This document shows, piece after piece, positions 1 through 7,799 of a DNA stretch of 12,210 nucleotides; the first letter of the stretch is position 1, and each line of letters opens with the position of its first letter. Origin of the DNA: Candidatus Kuenenia stuttgartensis (GTDB lineage: Bacteria; Planctomycetota; Planctomycetia; Isosphaerales; Isosphaeraceae); assembly GCA_945874095.1 (NCBI GenBank), contig CAMCFM010000074.1, positions 1-12,210 of the forward strand, written 5' to 3'. The translations under genes were made by a program, and so were the position numbers. The notes under the pieces were generated by a model. That model had not been told where the DNA came from. It did no database searches and worked only from the letters and a program-made list of their open reading frames with translations.

Positions 1-906
1 CCAAACATTCCCGGCGGCATGGCCATCCCTCCGATCATTGCAGGGCTTTCAGAAAGTGTGGGCGTTCGCCAGTCGCTGGGGCAGGGGGTGAATCAAAGCC
101 TTTCCATGGCAGGTCAGCCGGGCGACGATCAATTTGGATATGCCCGATCCTTCAAAGAGCTTGTGCCTGAAGCCGTTGAGGCGATCACACGCGAGCCTTT
201 GGGGGCGTCGTGCATTGTGCTCTGGCTGCTTGCTCCAAGTCCTGAAAATCTGGCCTTGATGCCCGAAGCATTTCGCCGGGAGTATCCAAGGGTGGCCCGG
301 ATGATGCCCGACGAACTTCTGGAATATCCTGTGGATTTGTGCAAATTGATCGCTCCTGCCATTCGACGATTATCGACGAGCCAGATGGTGAGTTTGATCG
401 AAGAATCCGAACGACTCATTCTGGCCGACGACAAAGTCAAGATGGGCGAATGGCTCGTCAAACGCATGGTGACCAACCAGCTGAAACGCTCAAAAGATCC
501 GTTGGCAAAGTCGGTCGGATCAGCGTCCGCAGCCATGCCTGATACCAATTCGGCAGTCGCTGTACTGATGTCTGCTCTGGCATGGTCGGGACAATCGCCG
601 GATTTGGATCCATCCGAGAGTCAGTCCTCAGCAAATCATGCCGTAGCCAAGGCAGGGTCGATGCTCACAGGAGTTATGACAAAATCGCCCACCCAGTGCC
701 TGCCCAGAACCATGATCAATGCCGAGCGATTGGATGCCGCACTTGGACGACTGGTGAAAGAATCGGCAAAAGTACGCTTGGCAGTGATCCGAGCTGCCGC
801 AGAAGTCATTCAGGCTGACGAAGTGGTCACCCGGCGCGAATTTGATATGGTTCGCGTGGTCGCAGATTCGCTCGATTGCCCATTGCCCCCGATAGCATTC
901 GTCTGA
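1..906 (+). CDS. C-terminal part of a probable M48-family metallopeptidase (5' end outside window)
   Basis: The frame is open from base 1 to a TGA at 904-906, giving 301 visible residues, so the gene begins upstream; the ATG at 19 is probably internal. The visible part has no HExxH. The segment around visible residues 50-85 (LVPEAVEAITREPLGASC, then an LWLLAP stretch) resembles the region that follows the catalytic domain in bacterial M48/Ste24-like peptidases, where a proline-rich linker leads into an all-helical tail. Two helical stretches look like TerB-type repeats: residues about 121-155 (with ADDKVKMGEW) and about 258-292 (with QADEVVTRREFDMVRVVADSL). If the family call is right, the missing N-terminal part should carry membrane helices and a zinc site acting on membrane or misfolded proteins. 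A strong hairpin terminator follows 80 bp downstream, so this is the last gene of its transcript. The family call rests on remembered sequence style, not on catalytic residues. Confidence 0.6.
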   Translation, partial: PNIPGGMAIPPIIAGLSESVGVRQSLGQGVNQSLSMAGQPGDDQFGYARSFKELVPEAVEAITREPLGASCIVLWLLAPSPENLALMPEAFRREYPRVARMMPDELLEYPVDLCKLIAPAIRRLSTSQMVSLIEESERLILADDKVKMGEWLVKRMVTNQLKRSKDPLAKSVGSASAAMPDTNSAVAVLMSALAWSGQSPDLDPSESQSSANHAVAKAGSMLTGVMTKSPTQCLPRTMINAERLDAALGRLVKESAKVRLAVIRAAAEVIQADEVVTRREFDMVRVVADSLDCPLPPIAFV

Positions 907-985
907 TTCGGCGTTTGATTGGTCAATCGCGACCGCTCTCTATATCGTAAACCTTGATGATTGAGAAAAGACTGGGGATTGATCT

Positions 986-1025
986 GGCTGGATGCTTGGC
1001 CACAGCATCCAGCCCTGATTTCTTT
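986..1025 (+). terminator. Intrinsic terminator after the M48-like gene
   Basis: A perfect 10-bp inverted repeat (GGCTGGATGC at 986-995 and GCATCCAGCC at 1005-1014) encloses a 9-nt loop and is followed by a T-rich stretch (TGATTTCTTTTC). Its position, 80 bp after the stop at 906 and before the TTG-started gene at 1138, fits termination of the upstream gene. Confidence 0.7.
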
Positions 1026-1137
1026 TCATTACATGGTGCAACCGAACCGATAAATTCCATACAGGGAGATACTTGATAGACACGGAAGTGCGGTATTTGG
1101 TCAGGCCAAATCGCAAAATCCGGAGCATCTGTCAAAA

Positions 1138-2994
1138 TTGTCTCAACTTCAATGGAATCATCGCACCTGTTGTATCATCATCTTGGCCCAGTTATTCGTT
1201 TCTGGATGCTCCCGCGAAAAGGCTGTTTTAAAGCCGTGGTACAGGCAAGATTCCGAATCGGGTATTGGAGAAGTTCGATCAACCAGATTTCAATTATTTA
1301 AACCGGACGAGAAGCATCAACAGTTTTCAGGATTTCGAGCAACTCCGACACTTGAATCAGTGGAACAGGCACTTCTTAATGTAAAAGAGCTGGAAAACTC
1401 AACAGGCAAAGCCGAGGTTGATAATTATCGGGAATTGGCGATCGTGTCTGATGTTGCATTAAGATCGGCGATTGACGAACCTTCTCGGCAACGATTATCA
1501 GAAATTCACCGGATTGCCGTCACTCGATGCTTGAAAATCACAGGGGCCGATAAATCCAAAGATTCGAACGATTTGGCCGAAAAACTGGCTGAGGCGGGGT
1601 TGGGATTGAAATTGTCTGATCCTGACTGGGCTGGCCTGACATTTACAAGACTTGTACCCTGCTCGGATTATGAGATACGCAACATCGAGCCAATCGTCAA
1701 GCGTGAAGGTTGGGGGTTACCGATTCTGGCCGATCGAATTTATGAAGAAAACGAAGAAAGGCCCGACCGCGAGAAATTCTTTGCAAAAGATAATCGGATC
1801 ACATCCACAGCTCGCATCCGCACATTGGTCGATTTAAACGACTCTAATCTCGACTGGAAGACGATCCCGGCCGAACTGGAATTGCATAATCCGCTGGATG
1901 AGGTGAGTGTCAAAACTAGTTCCCTCATGGAAATGCCATTAGCAGCTGATTTTACAACCCCTTCACTGGTTCAGTTCAGCCAGAGCGGTCTGCAGGCGAT
2001 TGAATATGAGGGGCTGTTGATCCCTAATCTTGTGGAAGTCAAATCTCAGATTTATATCAATGAACCATATCGACCCGGTAAAATTCCAGTCGTTTTTATC
2101 CATGGTCTTTGGTCGAGCCCACGCACCTGGACCGACATGAATAATTCGTTGCTGAACGACCCGGAAATTCGGGCGAATTATCAATTCTTTTTTGCACTCT
2201 ATCCGACCGGCGAACCTGTATTGGAATCCGCCAGAATTCTTCGCGAGAAAATTCAGGAACTTCGTGAGGTCTTCGACCCGGGTAAATCGGATCCTGCCTG
2301 GGATCAAATGGTGGTCGTCTGTCATAGTATGGGCGGAATTGTTTCCAGGTTGCTGATTACGAATTCCGATAATGTATTTGAAAATGCCGTTTTTACAAAA
2401 CCAATCGATCAAATTCAAATCAGTGAAGAGACTCGCGAAAACTTCCGAAAACGGCTGCATTTCAAGGCAGTTCCTGAAGTTCGGAGAACTGTTTTTCTGG
2501 CACCTGTCTTTAGAGGCAGCAGTTTTGCGAGCCGCCCGATTGGCAGAATTGGCTCTTTTTTGATTCGTTCCGGTGACGATGTCCAAAAAGCACGACCCGA
2601 ATTGATCAGAAATAATGGATTCCGGATCATTCAGCCAGAATTTCGCCGGATTGGACTCACAAATGGAATCGACAGCCTTCAGCCCAGCCATCCCATATTA
2701 AAAGCGCTCGATAAAACCCGGCCTGATCCCACAAAATCGTTTCATCTGGTATTAGGCGATAATCAAAAGCTGATTCCCAAGCTTCGGGGCGAGATCACAG
2801 ACGGCCTGGTCACATACTCAAGCGGGCATCTCGATGGTGCGGAATCCGAGCTGATTGTCTCTGCAAATCACTACTTGAATCACGATGCGCCGGTGATCGA
2901 AGAAGTTCGGCGGATTCTTCATCTTCATATCGGGTCAGCCATTGCGCCTGAAAATATTGCAATTCATGATCGGATTACAATCAAGCGGAATTGA
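1138..2994 (+). CDS. Alpha/beta-hydrolase lipoprotein (putative esterase/lipase)
   Basis: This is a predicted exported lipoprotein of 618 residues that begins at TTG. The frame has a stop at 1051 and no ATG before the TTG, and reading from the TTG gives a complete lipoprotein signal: a short charged N-terminus, a hydrophobic stretch (residues 11-21) and the lipobox VSGC with Cys24. A GGAG lies 12 nt upstream. Residues about 25-310 are a region I do not recognise. The hydrolase core follows: VVFIHGLW (His322, oxyanion-side HG motif), the nucleophile elbow CHSMGG with Ser397, and a C-terminal VSANHYLNH with His578 or His582 as candidate catalytic histidine; an acidic residue in the TDGLVTYSSGHLDGA segment could complete the triad. 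The expected activity is ester or acyl hydrolysis in the periplasm or at a membrane surface; the substrate cannot be told. The gene converges on the peptidase gene with 9 bp between stops. Confidence 0.78.
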   Translation: MSQLQWNHRTCCIIILAQLFVSGCSREKAVLKPWYRQDSESGIGEVRSTRFQLFKPDEKHQQFSGFRATPTLESVEQALLNVKELENSTGKAEVDNYRELAIVSDVALRSAIDEPSRQRLSEIHRIAVTRCLKITGADKSKDSNDLAEKLAEAGLGLKLSDPDWAGLTFTRLVPCSDYEIRNIEPIVKREGWGLPILADRIYEENEERPDREKFFAKDNRITSTARIRTLVDLNDSNLDWKTIPAELELHNPLDEVSVKTSSLMEMPLAADFTTPSLVQFSQSGLQAIEYEGLLIPNLVEVKSQIYINEPYRPGKIPVVFIHGLWSSPRTWTDMNNSLLNDPEIRANYQFFFALYPTGEPVLESARILREKIQELREVFDPGKSDPAWDQMVVVCHSMGGIVSRLLITNSDNVFENAVFTKPIDQIQISEETRENFRKRLHFKAVPEVRRTVFLAPVFRGSSFASRPIGRIGSFLIRSGDDVQKARPELIRNNGFRIIQPEFRRIGLTNGIDSLQPSHPILKALDKTRPDPTKSFHLVLGDNQKLIPKLRGEITDGLVTYSSGHLDGAESELIVSANHYLNHDAPVIEEVRRILHLHIGSAIAPENIAIHDRITIKRN

Positions 2995-3003
2995 TTGCAG
3001 AAA

Positions 3004-6000
3004 TCAAAAAACCTGATTGAATCCAAACCAGAAAAGTGGTCCACCTTTGGCCCCGGAGACAGGCTGAGCGATGTCAAACCGCAAATTGACGCGTTCGAGA
3101 AAGCCGAATAAAACGGTATCGACGCGAAATCCAAATCCAACACCTTGTACCACGGGTCTGAACTGCTGTTTCAAAGCGGTTTCACCAACGTCGTAAAACA
3201 AGACTCCCGAGACTTTATCGAATGTCATGGCCTTGTCAAACACCGATTTATCGAGCTGCTGGATGATCGGAAAACGCCACTCTGCCGATGCCAGCCAGAA
3301 GGCTGACCCATTTTGTGCATTAAATCCAAGGGCCCGATTGACTTGCCCGGAACCAAGCCGGAAAAAGTTCACATCCTGGGGCCACGCCATTCCGCCCATT
3401 CCTCTAACTGCAAATCGCGTATTTTCCAATGGCCCAAATGCATCTCCCAGGGTCCAGACTTGCCCTGCATTGACCTGCCATCGTGTGTAATACTGGTAAT
3501 TTGCCTCGTATGCAGGAGCTCCAAATTCGCCATTGATTTCAAATAAGCGTCCTTCAACAGGATCCCAAAACGGAGCCTGAGTATTAATCTTGAGTCTCAT
3601 ACCAGCCGCATTCAAGGCCCCGGGTGTGGGGCGGCCGATATCTCCGGCCCAAAAGATATTGCCGTGACCGGTATAGATTTCATAGAACGCGGCATCGTCG
3701 TCAAGAACGCTTGATGATTGTAATAAAACCTTGCGCAAGTACATACGGCCACCGCTTTGGGTCTGAGATGCCGAGGTGCTGAAATTGCGGTTAATACCAT
3801 CCTCATAAAAAATCCCGGCATTCCAGTTCGTTCCGTAGAGATACGTCAATTTGGCTTCACCACCAGCGATAATTCGGTCGAGGCTGGGCATGGCTCCAAA
3901 AAAGCCGTTGATTGTGGCTCGGTTGGGGGCGAAAAGGCCAACTTTTACACCGCCGCGTGCATTTTGATCGACAAACGGCCCGACAATGAAACTTGGTCTG
4001 TCATACGCCTGGAACATTTCCGATGTATCAACAGGTGTGATTGCTGGCGTAAGCCGCCATCGGAAATTCGGTCTCCAGACGTTGTTGGATGGCTTTGTAT
4101 CGAGCAATCGGTGGTCAGGATCCACTTCCACCTGAGTCGGTTCTGATGGAAGGTTTAATGTAATCCGATAGACAGGATGATCCGCATTTTCAGATTCAAT
4201 TCGTTCCACTCGCCCATTCGGGATCGCATAATCACCATCGTCAGGGCGAATCGGTATGCTCAGTGTTTCCTCGCCTGCAATCACGGCCAATTCGGTGGGC
4301 TCATCGAGATCTTCATTCTGAGTGATTTCAACGGTCACTTTATAGAGATTGTCATCTCTTTTAATTCCAGATGCAAGCGGATTTGCAGGCGGCTTGATAT
4401 CCACCGATTTCATTTGCCAGTCGGTATCTGCCTGCTGAACAAGCCACGCATCAAGCCTGGCTGGCCATGCCTGATTGGCGTCGAATTGATCGAGTTCCGC
4501 TTTTAATTCTTCATAATGCAAAATCCCAAACGAATGCTTTTTGTAGAGACTTTGAAGGAATGCAAAATATCGGTCGTCGCCCATGCGATTATTAATCATA
4601 TCCACCACTTTCCCGCCCCGGTCATAGGCTAGGCTGAAAAGTGCGTTGAGATTTGACATCCCATTTAAATCCTGAATCACCGGCCCACCATTTCCCTGGG
4701 CTTTCCACTTGTAATAACTGGCCATGCGCAAATCTTCGCGACCGATCGACGGAAGCCACCCAAAGCCCTTGGGCCAGACAATCAGAGGCGCATTCCGGCC
4801 ATATTTCAAGTCAAGTCGCTTGGCTGTAATGCTATTGACCAGCCCTTCATCCATAAATGTTTCGGTATAACCGTTGGTCCCGACCACGTTCCACCACCAC
4901 TGGTGAGCCACTTCGTGGGTAATCAGGTGGTCCATGTAACGCTCGCCGGCGGCTGGTAAATTAAAGACGCGGTCGTCGATCATGACCAGCCCGGAGCATT
5001 CATTGCCATTCCATCCAAAAAACGAAGTCACCACTTCCATTTCATCGTAAGGAAATGCTCCAAACCATTCTTCATAAATTGGCAGCACTTCCGCCATATA
5101 TTCCAGAGCCCTGCGAGCATTATCCGCATGTTTTTTATCTGCCAGAACGCGGGCTTTGATGTGCCCGACCTGCATTTCGAAAGTTTGAAACCGGTTTGAA
5201 CAGACCAGAGCAAAATCGCGGGCGGGTGGGCCATCAATCGTAATCCGTTTCCGGGTTTCATCAACGGCATGGGTTTCAATGATTTTCCCGGTCGATGCCA
5301 CGACCTGATCGGCGGGCAATTGCAATGTCACCTGATAATAAGCCGCTTCCTGGTGCCAGGGCTGGTGCCATGGGACAAACGGCTCACGCGACCACTGGCC
5401 ATTCTGATCGGGAACTGTCAGGACTGGATACCAGTTCACAAGTGTGGTGATGCCTTGATGGTGGCTCCAGCGGCCCCATTGATTGGGCAGGTCGAGAGTG
5501 AAATTAATATCAATTTGAATCGATTGGCCGGGTTCTAGTGGGGCATTCAGTGCAATTGCCATAATGGTTTGATCGTCGCCCTCGTATTTCGGGCTTACAG
5601 TCTGGCCATTAATACTTACGGATTGCACTTGAAGGCGATCGCCTTTGGGGTCGATGGCCTCGTCGGGGCCGAGCCGTAGGACTTCGAGGGTTTTCGCCAG
5701 TTTGAGTTTAGCGCTGGGGGCCGTTCGATATTTCGGATAAACGTGAAATACAACTTCGCTTTGAGCTGCGGTGGTACGATTTTTATAAGTGACTTTTTGG
5801 CTGGCTTTTACCAGTCGTTTATGAATATCGAGTTCTGCATGGATTTGATAGTCCGGCAGATCGGGGGGAACGTTTAATGTCGTAAACCGATGATTTTGAA
5901 ATGATTGAGGGGTAGGCTGAACCGGCTGGGCTTTTGCCAGATGGGGCCTTGAGCAGGCGAACAGAAGGAAGAGGAATATGACCTTTCGGAGCATCCGTGA

Positions 6001-6021
6001 TCCGTTTTGGGTCGAGCACAT
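3004..6021 (-). CDS. Secreted M1-family metallopeptidase fused to an outer-membrane beta-barrel
   Basis: The protein is 1005 residues from the first ATG; Met10 (codon at 5994) may be the true start because it begins a clean signal peptide (MLRKVIFLFLLFAC). Cleavage could follow Ala31 (AKA|Q), and Cys23 is a poorer lipobox alternative. Residues about 45-330 form the beta-rich N-terminal region of M1 (gluzincin) peptidases. The catalytic domain has HEVAHQWW with zinc ligands His369 and His373, general base Glu370 and the third ligand Glu392 in MDEGL exactly 18 residues after His373. Tyr466 in AYDRGG matches the transition-state tyrosine. The usual GxMEN motif appears as GNECSG with Glu341. After a beta domain (to about residue 640) come some 350 residues of alternating, aromatic-rich strands that end in Phe (FGFNQVF), with an Omp85-like segment NRALGFN (896-902) and WRFPI (915-919). 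I infer a peptidase tethered to the outer membrane by its own barrel. Neither start has a good Shine-Dalgarno sequence. Confidence 0.8.
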   Translation of the reverse strand: MCSTQNGSRMLRKVIFLFLLFACSRPHLAKAQPVQPTPQSFQNHRFTTLNVPPDLPDYQIHAELDIHKRLVKASQKVTYKNRTTAAQSEVVFHVYPKYRTAPSAKLKLAKTLEVLRLGPDEAIDPKGDRLQVQSVSINGQTVSPKYEGDDQTIMAIALNAPLEPGQSIQIDINFTLDLPNQWGRWSHHQGITTLVNWYPVLTVPDQNGQWSREPFVPWHQPWHQEAAYYQVTLQLPADQVVASTGKIIETHAVDETRKRITIDGPPARDFALVCSNRFQTFEMQVGHIKARVLADKKHADNARRALEYMAEVLPIYEEWFGAFPYDEMEVVTSFFGWNGNECSGLVMIDDRVFNLPAAGERYMDHLITHEVAHQWWWNVVGTNGYTETFMDEGLVNSITAKRLDLKYGRNAPLIVWPKGFGWLPSIGREDLRMASYYKWKAQGNGGPVIQDLNGMSNLNALFSLAYDRGGKVVDMINNRMGDDRYFAFLQSLYKKHSFGILHYEELKAELDQFDANQAWPARLDAWLVQQADTDWQMKSVDIKPPANPLASGIKRDDNLYKVTVEITQNEDLDEPTELAVIAGEETLSIPIRPDDGDYAIPNGRVERIESENADHPVYRITLNLPSEPTQVEVDPDHRLLDTKPSNNVWRPNFRWRLTPAITPVDTSEMFQAYDRPSFIVGPFVDQNARGGVKVGLFAPNRATINGFFGAMPSLDRIIAGGEAKLTYLYGTNWNAGIFYEDGINRNFSTSASQTQSGGRMYLRKVLLQSSSVLDDDAAFYEIYTGHGNIFWAGDIGRPTPGALNAAGMRLKINTQAPFWDPVEGRLFEINGEFGAPAYEANYQYYTRWQVNAGQVWTLGDAFGPLENTRFAVRGMGGMAWPQDVNFFRLGSGQVNRALGFNAQNGSAFWLASAEWRFPIIQQLDKSVFDKAMTFDKVSGVLFYDVGETALKQQFRPVVQGVGFGFRVDTVLFGFLERVNLRFDIAQPVSGAKGGPLFWFGFNQVF

Positions 6022-6072
6022 CGACTGACAGTATTCAATTCATCCTGAACTGAATTCACTGTGATCGAAAAA

Positions 6073-6144
6073 TAGCGGCGGAGGGAATCGAACCCACGAC
6101 AAGCGGATTATGAGACCGCTGCTCTACCACTGAGCCACGCCGCC
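6073..6144 (-). tRNA. tRNA-Met(CAU), elongator type
   Basis: The minus strand folds into a full cloverleaf: acceptor stem GGCGGCG with CGCCGCT (a G-U first pair), D arm GCTC-AGTGGTA-GAGC, anticodon loop CTCATAA with anticodon CAU, a 5-nt variable region and T loop TTCGATT. The discriminator is A, and CCA is not encoded. Position 1 is paired and the three GC pairs of initiator anticodon stems are absent, so it is not tRNA-fMet. A CAU tRNA modified to read AUA (tRNA-Ile2) cannot be excluded from sequence alone. There are two T-T mismatches, one closing the anticodon stem and one in the T stem. The peptidase gene starts 51 bp downstream on the same strand. Confidence 0.9.
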
Positions 6145-6187
6145 ATACGGGACCATTTTTAGAAACGATCCGCGTTCTGACGAAATT

Positions 6188-6216
6188 AATTTACCCGAAA
6201 ATCATCGAATTGGCAA
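6188..6216 (-). promoter_or_regulatory. Candidate sigma-70-type promoter for the tRNA
   Basis: On the minus strand TTGCCA (6211-6216; five of six consensus bases) is separated by exactly 17 bp from TAAATT (6188-6193; four of six). The predicted start would lie roughly 35-40 nt before the mature tRNA 5' end. Transcription may continue into the M1 peptidase gene, as I see no terminator between them. The call is by consensus match only. Confidence 0.45.
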
Positions 6217-6373
6217 GTCGAAAAAGCGGAGTCCTCGAATCTGGAGCCGAATCTGTCTTGGCCGACTGGCTCGGGTGCTCTTAAAAATTCCAAATTCATG
6301 ACGCCTTGAAAAGCGTTGGTTGATAAGATAAGACCTTCAGACGTAAAACCGAAATCACTCTTGAGAACGAAAA

Positions 6374-7186
6374 ATGTTGGAAATCACCGACACCCTGACA
6401 AATGAGCTTCTGAGAGATATGGAAAGTGTGCTTGGCTTGGTGGCCGAAGCCGGGCGGATCGCTTTGGAGAGGGCTGAAACCGCAACCCCTGAAGAGAAAT
6501 CGAACGCCACCTATGTCACGGATCTCGACAAAGATCTGGAAAAGCTTCTCAGAGCAGAACTTGCAGTCAGGTTTCCTCAAGACACTTTGACCGGCGAAGA
6601 ATATGCCGATACTGGCTCGGGCGGCCCAAGACTCTGGTCGATCGACCCGATTGACGGGACTGGTAACCTTGTTCACCAATTGCCTTTATGGGCGATTTCC
6701 GTCGGTCTGGCGTATCAGGGCGAGCCCGTGCTGGGTGTGATCGCCATCCCCCAACTGGGCGAGACCTATTCAGCAGTGATCGGTCAAGGCGCATATCTCA
6801 ACGGCAAAAGGATTTACGCCAAAGATTCAGCCAGCTTTCATCCGCAGGACAATGTCGGGGTGGATTCGAATGCGGCCCGGGCGATTGATAATCAGACTCT
6901 CCCAGGCCGTTTGCGGACGATGGGTTCTGCATGTTGCGAACTGGCGTTCACATCGTGTGGCCGATTTGTCTCTACCACGTTCAAAGGTGAACTCAGGCAT
7001 GATGTTATGGCAGGCGCTGTGATCACATCGGAGGCGGGTTGCGTGTTTGGAAGGATTGACGGACGTGTGCTTTCAACACGCGAATTTGTTGAGGAAACGC
7101 CGATTCAGGTCCCCACTTTCGTCGCACCACCAAAGCGCTTGAAGTGGCTGATGGAAAATGTGAAATTACGCGGCTCGAATCTTTGA
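6374..7186 (+). CDS. Inositol-monophosphatase-family phosphatase
   Basis: This is a 270-residue cytosolic Mg2+-dependent phosphatase of the IMPase fold, the usual length for the family. The three metal-site motifs are present: GEE with Glu75, the signature WSIDPIDGTGN with Asp91 and Asp94, and the C-terminal motif HDVMAG with Asp210 (more often WDxAAG). Members dephosphorylate inositol phosphate, histidinol phosphate, fructose-1,6-bisphosphate or 3'-phosphoadenosine phosphate, and the sequence does not settle which. The HD instead of WD start of the last motif is a deviation that may bear on substrate. The ATG at 6374 has no strong Shine-Dalgarno sequence; a weak promoter match (TTGAAA at 6306, 17 bp, TAAGAC) lies upstream. 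It is followed after 16 bp by the DUF4188 gene and may be co-transcribed with it. Confidence 0.88.
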   Translation: MLEITDTLTNELLRDMESVLGLVAEAGRIALERAETATPEEKSNATYVTDLDKDLEKLLRAELAVRFPQDTLTGEEYADTGSGGPRLWSIDPIDGTGNLVHQLPLWAISVGLAYQGEPVLGVIAIPQLGETYSAVIGQGAYLNGKRIYAKDSASFHPQDNVGVDSNAARAIDNQTLPGRLRTMGSACCELAFTSCGRFVSTTFKGELRHDVMAGAVITSEAGCVFGRIDGRVLSTREFVEETPIQVPTFVAPPKRLKWLMENVKLRGSNL

Positions 7187-7202
7187 GACAAACGTTTCGC
7201 TC

Positions 7203-7733
7203 ATGATGAATCAAGCTTTTGCATGGCAATGGCCGGAACCGTTTGGCGAACGATTCTGCTTCGTTCGTATTGGCATGATTGCTTTGAAGCCACGAGCCTT
7301 GCCGCAAATGTGGCGGTTTGCCAGAGCTGTTGATCGATCCTCCAGACAGGCGATGGATCAGAAGTCTGGGTTGCTGAAGAGTGAACGAATGATTCTGAGG
7401 TGGAATCATTGCGGATTTATGCAGTACTGGAGTGATCCGGAATTGATGATGGCCTGGACGCACACTGAGCCTCATACGTCGTGGTGGAAGGAAGTCTTGG
7501 AACGCCAGCGAAAACGTCAGGATTTCGCGATCTACCATGAGACCTATGTCACATCAAGAACAGGGTTTGAGGCGATCTATCTTGGCTTGGACACGCATCG
7601 CCCGGGAGCATCTTCATTTGGCCAACTGGTTCCGCCCAAAGGTCGATTTGCGACAGCCAAAGGGCGATTGGCGGAAGTGGACGCCCCTGTTTTGACAGGT
7701 CAGGCCTCAACAGTGAATCCGTCGAAGAGCTGA
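7203..7733 (+). CDS. DUF4188-family (monooxygenase-like) protein
   Basis: This is a 176-residue soluble protein. From residue about 33 the layout matches DUF4188: an MWRFARAVDR helix, SGLLKSER, a strand followed by MQYWSDPELMMAW, THTEPHTSWW and the characteristic HETYVTSRTGFEAIYLGL. This family belongs to the dimeric alpha/beta-barrel (ferredoxin-like) monooxygenase superfamily, and its substrate is generally unknown. The last 35 residues (after GASSFG) are polar and probably disordered. Tandem ATGs at 7203 and 7206 make the exact start uncertain, and neither has a clear Shine-Dalgarno sequence. It lies 16 bp after the IMPase-family gene, suggesting one transcript, but no shared pathway is known to me. 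Confidence 0.72.
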   Translation: MMNQAFAWQWPEPFGERFCFVRIGMIALKPRALPQMWRFARAVDRSSRQAMDQKSGLLKSERMILRWNHCGFMQYWSDPELMMAWTHTEPHTSWWKEVLERQRKRQDFAIYHETYVTSRTGFEAIYLGLDTHRPGASSFGQLVPPKGRFATAKGRLAEVDAPVLTGQASTVNPSKS

Positions 7734-7799
7734 TTGAAAAGCTTCATAAATCAATCGCCATACAGACCATCAGAACAGAAAAAAGAGGAGAAATGACTT

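Noticed and set aside
1963..2691. Minus-strand open frame of 242 codons inside the hydrolase gene
   Set aside because: It is antisense to a gene with clear catalytic motifs, and its product has no recognisable features.
2995..3003. Shared bidirectional terminator between the convergent genes
   Set aside because: Only 9 bp separate the two stops and no clear inverted repeat with T-run spans them.
6073..6144. Initiator tRNA-fMet
   Set aside because: Base 1 pairs with base 72 and the anticodon stem lacks the three consecutive GC pairs typical of initiators.
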